Assembly: GCF_037975245.1 (NCBI RefSeq)
Contig: NC_092582.1
Coordinates: forward strand, 23,775,577 to 23,839,576
Origin: Apostichopus japonicus
Taxonomy: Eukaryota; Echinodermata; Holothuroidea; Aspidochirotida; Stichopodidae
Direction of reading: 5' to 3'
DNA: 64,000 nucleotides
The notes under the pieces are model-generated. The model ran no database searches, had not been told where the DNA came from, and saw nothing but the letters and a program-made list of their open reading frames with translations. Positions within the stretch are counted from its first letter, which is position 1; each line of letters starts with the position of its first letter. This document shows, piece by piece, positions 59,601 through 64,000 of the stretch. A program made the translations under genes and the position numbers.

Positions 59601-62600
59601 TACTTCGACATATCATCGATTTATTTTACTTATCGTCGATTTAATTCGATGATAAGTAAAATAAATCGATGATATGTAGAATGAAACTGGTATATGTCGA
59701 TTTAAATCGATGATATGTAGAATGAAACTGGTATATGTCGATTTAAATCGATGATATGTAGAATGCAACTGGTATAAGTCGAAGGAAACTGGTATATGTC
59801 GAAGGAAACTGGTATATGTCGATTTAAATCGGTATAAGTCGATCTCCCATGATTTGAGACTGATGGCCCGCCATAGACGCGAGCCACGTGCCCATTGTAC
59901 ACCCAAATATTGTCAGTGAACGTGTCAAAGTAACCATGGAAACATACATCAAGTAGGTCAGTAGGTGTTCAGCAGTGACGACGAATCATCCATTGGGGAA
60001 ATCCTCCAAATAAAATATTTTTTTTTAGGTCATACGCCTTGTTATATGCAATACGTTGCGTTCTTAATTTTTTATTATTCTTTGTAAGTTTTACTTTAAA
60101 TCTGCAAAATTGCTGTCATTGGTTGTTTAATGCATCACCACATGTTTCAACGCAAACCAATCAAAGGAAACTTGAATAGAGGATTTATAGACAGCACACA
60201 GTTATGAATACAGTTTAAAGGAAGGAATTATTCTCGTGACGTTCAGTTTCTCTTTTTGAATTTAAGTTGCACTTCAAGTTGATAGGACTCTGACTAGATA
60301 ACACATTGTTGTGTAGCTCTCAATATACGTATAGTTAAAAGGAAGTTAATGTATATTTAAGAGTTTTATGATTCCCATTGCTTAGCTCCAGACTTGAAAA
60401 TTACGGTAAACAATGCCTTGCATAAACGGACACTACTGGATTGTTAGCATCATGTGTTTCACTGTTGAATTTTATCGAATTTTTTTGACTGCTTAGCAGG
60501 AACACAAATGTACAGGGTGATAATTCTTATTGAGAAGAATATTATGCGTGTCAAACAATGACGTAAACAATAATAATAGGATGGTTATAAACCGTATTGA
60601 ATATTCACTTTGAGTATAAAACATTGTGCGAGCTTAGTAGAAACAACTAAAAATGAAAGCGTAATAGCATCTAATAAAATCTGCGATATGAAATATAGTC
60701 CCCGAAATAAACATAAGGCAATATGCTATCATCATTATCATCCTCGGTTTATCGAGCCCGAATCGAATTAAAGGAGTTTGTACCAAGTATGTGTCAGTCG
60801 GAACTTACCAAAAATATCAAACATCGTAGAACCTAAGTAACACAACTAATTTACTTTTTTAAAGGTATTATTTAAATATGTAAGTTTTACCTACACAAAG
60901 TAATTTTATTGTCGATCATACTATCGTAATTATTTAGAAAATTATATTCATTTGTTAATTATTTTTGGTTAACAACGAAATTAAAATTCTGCCAAGCATT
61001 GCAGAACCACTAGAATTCCACGAAAGCGTTCAAAATCCTTACCCTATACAAAACTTGCATTGTCGACATTACATGTTTCGAAAGGATTTTTACCGTCATT
61101 CAAACAGTGGCTTGTACTCAGACTTTAATGATATTTCAACCAGTCACGTGACCAGCCTCATTTTTGTTGGGGGGGGAGCCTCATATTTTGTCCTCGTCTT
61201 AAGAGTCAGAAAACTTACCTTTTTTAAGACTTACATTGATATGACTTTAAATATCACCATTAAGTGTCAACCCATTGCTACATGTTTTTTTCTTTGGCAA
61301 GGGTGGGGGGGGGGGGGCTTCAACTATGGCTTGCGTCCGTTGGGAGGGGTCTAAACGGGGTGACTCCTTTCATGAATAAAATAACCATAAATAAATAGTA
61401 GTCAATGCTGTAGCATTGGAGAGGTTGTTTATAGAACGGTTTGTTCGATACAATATAAGTTATTAAAAGCTCAACAATATTTATATTATTTAGACTACAC
61501 GTGTAATGTCTGCTATAGTCTTTACTTTATAAAATATTAATGAAAGATTCCAAAGCTCATCTTTAAGCCAATCAATTAATATACACAGAAAACAAACGAT
61601 TGGAAAGAAAAACCTTTTACATGAAAACAAAAATTGCAACAGTTCGGTAAATAGACGTTTATTATGCTAATTAGATACGAGGTACGTATCCTGTATATTT
61701 TCTTGTCATTGGCCAGAGTAGTGTTTTATACATAGAGCTGTACAATGTAGGTATAACGTAGGATGATACTGAGCTAGACTTGAACATATTAATTGGATAT
61801 TATACACTATCTGTTACCGGTTAATCCAGATAATTTCATTTCATGCTCGATAAACTCAACTTGCAGTAGTAAGGAATCTTACAGACAATATGTTTGTATA
61901 TGCACAGTATCCTTCTCTTAGATGTTGAAGTGAACAACATATTAGCAGGACTTCTCACAGAATACATTTTATTTTTAGTATTAAAGTCTCTGCATTTGGG
62001 TTACTGAAATACTGCTTGGCTTGATGAGTCGCCATATTGTAAGGGGAGGGTGATATTTTAACGAATTTCTCCTTTAACAACATTTATGTATTTCACCAAA
62101 CTCATAGCAATCATATCAATCATAATGAATAATCATACCATAAAAGTTCAATGTTCCACACGCTCACTATATCCCTACCACCAGCCCGGTTAATTAATAT
62201 CGGCCCCATGCAAAATTTGTGTGTGGTCGACCTTTCATTGTTTTTGCATGAAAAATAATAATTAGAGATGATATGACACAAATAAAACGGATTAGTGAAA
62301 AAGAGGTAAAACGAGTGCTGTTATACTCCCACATGTCACACCACGATCCATATATTTTAAGTATATTAACTTGTTCAGTTATAGGACATTTAGTGTAGAC
62401 TCCACTGCAAATGTTGCAATGAAACCGTCCATTTACCGTGTCATTGGCTACGGAGCCGTGAAAGAGGGGTGGGCGTGGTAGGGTGGGCGTGGCTTAAAAA
62501 TAATATTTATGAAAAAATATGTAATTCAAATGTACCGGTATAAAGAAACTTGTTGAAAACATTAAAATACTGTAATTCGTGATTGGGAACGCACAGAGTA

Positions 62601-63933
62601 TTCATTTTGAGAGGTTTAACATAATTTGAGAGTTTAGTGGTTTCTTGCGTAAAATCAAAGAAATAAGCATGCTCCATTGCCCCTCAGTGTTTGTACTTCC
62701 ATCAAAAATTTCTTTTGTTAATCAACGAAGATCGCGTGTTAGTGTGGTTCTGAATAAAGTATAAACAAGAAGTCTTAACAACTTCTTGGTATGTCTGATA
62801 TTTGGGACACATGCAGTTCTTCATTGGTAATATATATATTTGAATAGGATGATTCGAATGTGTAGTGGTTAAGGTAATTCTTATCAACTACACAAAAATG
62901 TTAGAATGTTGTACAATTTGATTTAGATCAATGTCAAAAAACAATGCGTGCAATGTGATAACATTATTGAAGATTGATTATGAATAAATACTTAAATAAT
63001 TAGGAATCTTGGCTTATCTGCCTTGTTCATTTAATTGCAACATTTTGTGTTTACCTCTTTACTGAAATCACCCGGGAGGACAAGTTGTTGCACTCAGAAA
63101 AGAATGTTGCTATGTCCTCGACACTCCTACTCCTCTCCTTTACATTCTTCCTCCGTTTCAGTGCAAGTGTTTGCATATTTGTCATCCCGCCATTACGGCG
63201 AAAAATGTAATTTGTAGCATCTTAAATTATTCTGAGATAAAGAAACAAAATTTCAGCTTTAAGATTCATTATTTCTAGTTTTCATATCTTATCACTGAAT
63301 TCTAACAATCTCAGACATTTTAGTTCTCATTTAAAGTGAGAAGGATTCACGAAGACGAACAATAAAGTCAATTAATTTACCGAAAATAAGATACGATATA
63401 AATCACGTGATCCGAGCGGAAAATGGCAAGCGGTTGTTACAAGGATTGAGTCCGTTTGTTGTGTATAATGTTGCATTTTTACATGTTTGAACAACTTTAT
63501 ATTAATTGATAACTTAAAAATATAAACAGTTTAGCCAATTCTGATCACGTGGACGACTATACATTTTACAATATCAACCACATACAATTTACATACATCA
63601 GTTCCAACTATCATCATTATTATCTACATTACTACAGTATATCCATTCTCATTGTTTTTCGTAGAATCTTTTAAACACAAGACTTGTGATGATAATTAAT
63701 TCTGATCAGATTGATCAATCAGGTGTGACTTATTTCCTTGTTATTTGTTGTTTACTTTGTTTATCTTCATTGATTTGGTAAACAATAAACCTAACTAGCA
63801 GGACATTCCTCTACGTCTTCTACATCTCACACGATGATTACTACTTATCTCCATAGGTTTGTGTGGTACTATCTGCCAGACACTATTCCGGTTGGATCCA
63901 TTCCATCATCCTTGAAATCAAGAAATGTGAAAG
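26598..63933 (+). CDS. DED-NACHT-LRR NLR-family receptor gene, six exons, 3' end outside window
   Basis: The gene model was built by hand from reading frames and splice sites. Exons are 26598-26655, 26998-27306, 29261-30421, 35419-35735, 57032-57240 and 63857-63933. All donors are GT and all acceptors AG, and the phases at the five internal junctions (1,1,1,0,2) match; the last exon leaves phase 1, so coding continues past 64000. About 710 residues are present: a DED-like domain (about 20-115), a pre-NACHT linker, NACHT (about 190-380), winged helix (to about 510), a helical domain (510-615) and the start of the LRRs. By family knowledge this is an STAND-class cytosolic innate immune sensor. 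The DED would recruit apoptosis or NF-kB adaptors, NACHT binds ATP and oligomerises, and LRRs sense ligand or hold the protein inactive. The NACHT call is very secure; the DED call and the long 35.7-57 kb join are inferred. Extra exons in the 21-kb intron cannot be excluded. Confidence 0.8.
26998..27306 (+). CDS. NLR exon 2: death effector domain-like region
   Basis: The exon is open throughout, enters at phase 1 after TTTTCAG and leaves at phase 1 before GTACTG. The roughly 100-residue product has the amphipathic helix pattern of a DED: a leucine/valine-rich first helix (FKVALATLLTVKIVLDL), then LLMIRYMEERGQIEP, then a leucine-rich fifth helix (VTLLCALKK) and a charged final helix. The 'L..LEERG.I...' turn before helix 5 is typical of DEDs in FADD and caspase-8. 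DEATH or another death-fold subclass is possible; the assignment is by eye. The acceptor is a tandem TTCAGCAG, so splicing could add or drop one alanine. Confidence 0.65.
27715..27985. mobile_element. Short hAT-like MITE in NLR intron 2
   Basis: The left end is CAGGGACGTAGCGAGG and the right end reads CCTGGTTACGCGCCTG, an imperfect inverted repeat. Near-identical 8-bp flanks (AAGCCATG / AAGTCATG, 7 of 8) support hAT insertion. It shares the GCGCCACCATGAGTTGGCGC block with related elements at 15.6 and 55.0 kb. Confidence 0.7.
29261..30421 (+). CDS. NLR exon 3: NACHT ATPase domain plus winged helix
   Basis: This large exon (1161 bases) follows a strong polypyrimidine acceptor (TTTTTTCTCAG) and ends at GAAG/GTAAGT. 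Walker A reads DPGFGKSTL (G at 29491, protein about 200-205). Walker B reads VVMLFDSYDEY (about 274-284), with the D..DE acidic cluster intact. A sensor-like ILTRT follows near 311. The conserved NPFLRDLCQVPLF segment (about 363-375) matches the GxP/HD1 part of NACHT proteins. The winged helix ends in RIWHKIICEFYASHHL, which keeps the NLR histidine (about 491) and the E-F-x-A-S/A pattern. The N-terminal linker (YRKQYETAKPFPSM) resembles pre-NACHT linkers of invertebrate NLRs. All nucleotide-binding residues are present, so the ATPase should be functional. The ATG at 29338 is internal, because the frame and acceptor extend further upstream. Confidence 0.92.
30422..35418 (+). other. NLR intron 3
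   Basis: Five kilobases of noncoding sequence. The only recognisable structure is the TTCGAATA-rich terminal-inverted-repeat element at 33126-34999. Short ORFs here have no domain pattern. Confidence 0.6.
33126..34999. mobile_element. TTCGAATA-rich element with terminal inverted repeats in NLR intron 3
   Basis: The 19-bp ends CCCTTACCTAACACGAATA and its inverted partner at 34981-34999 differ at one base. Subterminal regions (33126-33530 and 34750-34985) are built of TATTCGAATA palindromes. A nested inverted repeat (GTCAGAGCCGAATTA, about 33252 and 33402-33420) forms a hairpin. The middle contains short repeats of GACATCA and GTGTCCC and no transposase frame. No target duplication was evident. 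Confidence 0.6.
35419..35735 (+). CDS. NLR exon 4: post-NACHT helical (HD2-like) region
   Basis: The exon enters at phase 1 after ATTTGTAG and ends at phase 0 (AAGCAG/GTAATT). It encodes about 105 residues rich in helices. LQYVYRFACGLNKSAADIII resembles the 'vlrFvcGLn..a..il..hL' segment that follows the winged helix in NLRC4/NLRC-type proteins. A Glu/Gln-rich helix (CMLEQEEKSDQYQQ) and further leucine-rich helices follow. No LRR motif is present yet, so the exon bridges NACHT and the repeats. The coding frame would run 21 residues past the donor before a stop, so the splice is needed. Confidence 0.75.
36488..36755 (-). repeat. Inverted single copy of the 451-bp repeat family in the NLR intron
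   Basis: In reverse complement it matches both the end flank (GGGAGTTACGCTATTG) and the unit (AACTAGTATTTTTGCAATAA) of the 16.4-kb array. It carries four perfect AGGTCA motifs at 36492-36525. Confidence 0.8.
37780..39748 (-). CDS. Candidate antisense gene in the NLR intron: DED-like domain, three exons
   Basis: On the minus strand, exons 39748-39683 (from an ATG), 38135-38023 and 37859-37780 are open and splice in phase (0, then 2) to give 86 residues plus one base. Splice sites are ATG/GTAAGT with ATTCATAG, TTTGA/GTAAAG with TTTCTGTTCAG, and CTGG/GTGAGT. The product starts MIFGGHMMRILHRMVY, continues ILIAIKEDIDSMLSG, and ends RANITDDITSFVDEILG. Its size and helix pattern resemble a DED, above all the turn before 'ITDDITSFVDEIL', which parallels 'GQIEPTSIVTLLCAL' in NLR exon 2. 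Possible further exons on this strand are 37488-37434 and about 37085-37018 (ending HNITEDNLKNLLSCFPR). I could not join these in phase with certainty. Alternatives are a decayed duplicate or chance open frames. Confidence 0.4.
40897..40921 (+). promoter_or_regulatory. Paired NF-kB-like sites in NLR intron 4
   Basis: GGGACTTTCC (40897-40906) equals the canonical kB site. GGGACATTTCC follows four bases later. Function is unproven. Confidence 0.3.
42205..44108. mobile_element. Foldback DNA element with tandem-repeat core
   Basis: Arms of about 240 bases (42205-42444 and 43868-44108) are inverted repeats of each other over nearly their whole length. For example, GGTTAGCTGGGAAGGTAACC at left pairs with GGTTACCTTCCCAGCTAACC at right. 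Between them lies a tandem array of 146-bp units. No ORF of transposase type is present. This resembles foldback or satellite-carrying MITEs. A target duplication was not clear. Confidence 0.75.
42450..43866. repeat. 146-bp tandem repeat array, nine to ten copies
   Basis: The anchor CCTAGGTCAG occurs at 42515, 42661, 42807, 42953, 43099, 43245, 43391, 43537 and 43683: eight successive spacings of exactly 146. A tenth, degenerate unit follows. Each unit carries the palindrome TGACCTAGGTCA. Variant bases show a three-unit (438-bp) higher-order duplication: 42661-43098 matches 43099-43536. Confidence 0.9.
47248..47519. mobile_element. MITE with TTAGGG-like interior
   Basis: The inverted ends share GTGG/TATTCTTAC (left 47251, right ending 47515). 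The 10-bp sequence TTTCTTTGAC flanks the element exactly on both sides (47238-47247 and 47520-47529). The interior has degenerate TTAGGG/GGGTTA units (47361-47406) and two copies of ATGCGCAGTTGCT. The 9-10-bp duplication suggests a Mutator-like family. Confidence 0.7.
48054..48368 (-). CDS. Uncharacterised 104-residue ORF, minus strand
   Basis: The ORF begins at an ATG, reads MNASLPENCRGVNDEF, and ends CEDIAAHYRW before TGA. Composition is protein-like (balanced charge, six Cys, several Trp) without low-complexity runs, unlike most ORFs here. I recognise no domain. The ATG context is weak. It lies inside the large NLR intron and antisense to it, about 8.6 kb upstream of the candidate antisense DED exons on the same strand. 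A first exon, or chance, are both possible. Confidence 0.25.
   Translation of the reverse strand: MNASLPENCRGVNDEFTFCSILLKSSLLDLTNCYYLNWKIDHLSEKRGISQFSKSKQTNESTTQCKVAFEEQLTGCTSLFVWCDYPKLRYWITKCEDIAAHYRW
48612..48720. mobile_element. hAT-like element end, G/C-rich
   Basis: It begins CAGTGGCGGAGAAACAGG, then runs of G and C that can pair with each other (GGGGGGTTT / AACCCCCC). The opposite end was not found. Confidence 0.35.
53038..54848 (-). other. GC-richer block with promoter-like and poly(A) motifs; possible long LTR
   Basis: Read on the minus strand, the block starts TGTAAGTTCC and ends CTTACA. It carries a CRE (TGACGTCA, 54723-54730), an octamer (54568-54575), several CCAAT boxes (54490-54600), CTATATAAG near 54080, and AATAAA near 53172. 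That order (enhancers, TATA, poly(A) signal, short tail) suits a retroelement LTR or a compact transcription unit. Within it are minus-strand ORFs at 54207-53962 and 53921-53658, neither recognised. The outer pentamers do not match, so an LTR is not proven. Confidence 0.35.
54878..55180. mobile_element. Nested hAT-like element fragments
   Basis: CAGTGGCGGAG and CAGGGGCGTATGCAGG are hAT-like end motifs. Two copies of the shared internal block (GCGCCACCATAAGTTGGCGC and GGAAATGGCACT) follow. A 17-base G run is included. Boundaries and target duplications are unclear, consistent with one element inside another. A related fragment occurs at 55645-55765. Confidence 0.5.
55645..55765. mobile_element. 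hAT-like element fragment
   Basis: It contains the shared block CCCAGATCGCCGGAAAT followed by AACACTTCCCAGACC, as in the 27.7- and 55.0-kb copies. Ends were not resolved. Confidence 0.4.
56080..58300. other. AT-rich block surrounding NLR exon 5
   Basis: Markedly AT-rich sequence on both sides of the exon, with no other feature. Confidence 0.5.
57032..57240 (+). CDS. NLR exon 5: first leucine-rich repeat exon
   Basis: The exon enters at phase 0 after a TTTCATTCTAG acceptor and leaves at phase 2 before GTAAGT. It encodes about 69 residues with NLR-type LRR spacing: NLILESGLSLSILSSLQKLQI, then WAAILSYSSQCTSLKELK. GC content jumps against an AT-rich surround, as expected of a conserved exon. 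It lies 21.3 kb downstream of exon 4. Phases agree, but the join is inferred from sequence alone, and this exon could belong to a neighbouring NLR paralogue. Confidence 0.65.
59331..59873. mobile_element. Palindromic foldback element, 543 bp, in NLR intron 5
   Basis: The outer 130 bases at each end are inverted repeats with one mismatch (TGGCGGGCCATCAGTCTC ... ). The interior is made of modules such as TCGATTTAAATCGA, GACATATACCAGTTT and GATGATATGTAGAAT in both orientations. TAGACGCG flanks both sides (59321-59328, 59874-59881). The minus-strand ORFs here are by-products of the repeats. Confidence 0.8.
63857..63933 (+). CDS. NLR exon 6: C-terminal exon, gene continues beyond window
   Basis: A 77-base open exon lies between TCTCCATAG and a GTATTG donor. 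The entering base completes the phase-2 codon of exon 5 as Lys, giving KFVWYYLPDTIPVGSIPSSL and then KSRNVK. It leaves at phase 1. The peptide has no clear LRR consensus but fits the short spacer exons found between repeats. Since no stop codon is reached, the gene's 3' end lies beyond 64000. Confidence 0.5.
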
Positions 63934-64000
63934 GTATTGTCACAATGAAGTCATAATGGATACATTTCAAATTTCTTACATTTAATTAAAGGCTTTACCA

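Noticed and set aside
59613-59906. 97-codon ORF with HIPVSF repeats
   Set aside because: By-product of the palindromic foldback modules.

Overview
This is eukaryotic, intron-rich, AT-rich DNA, loaded with repeats and without operons, ribosome-binding sites or dense ORFs. The best-supported gene is a DED-NACHT-LRR receptor (NLR) of the kind expanded in echinoderms and other marine deuterostomes. With the many hAT-type elements, G/C homopolymer tracts and AGGTCA-rich repeats, I read the window as an echinoderm chromosome, possibly a sea cucumber. The species is inferred, not proven.

Layout. 1-26.4 kb: no gene I can defend. It holds degenerate ~300-bp repeats (1-1980), a 190-bp insertion headed by the U2 snRNA 5' end with a perfect 13-bp target duplication (3459-3648), a hAT-like element with an 8-bp duplication (6206-6992), two solo-LTR-like repeats in the same orientation (7330-8320 and 21547-22454), a hAT-like element (14895-15860), a 451-bp tandem repeat full of AGGTCA half-sites (16371-17598), and a 2.15-kb GGATG/GGATA satellite (24218-26372).

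26.6-64 kb: one plus-strand NLR gene running off the right edge. Six exons join in compatible phases: start plus first residues, DED, NACHT with winged helix, helical domain, a first LRR exon and a further C-terminal exon. The introns are 0.3, 2.0, 5.0, 21.3 and 6.6 kb. They carry hAT fragments, a TTCGAATA-rich terminal-inverted-repeat element, a foldback element with a 146-bp tandem core, a TTAGGG-bearing MITE, a GC-rich block with promoter-like motifs, and a 543-bp palindromic foldback element.

Inside the 21-kb intron, on the opposite strand, three short phase-compatible exons (39748 down to 37780) encode a DED-sized domain, and diverged exon-like copies lie nearby. This looks like a nested antisense DED gene or its remains.

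The NLR would be a cytosolic sensor: DED for signalling, NACHT for ATP-dependent oligomerisation, LRRs for recognition. No complete transposase, reverse transcriptase, tRNA, rRNA or CRISPR array was seen.
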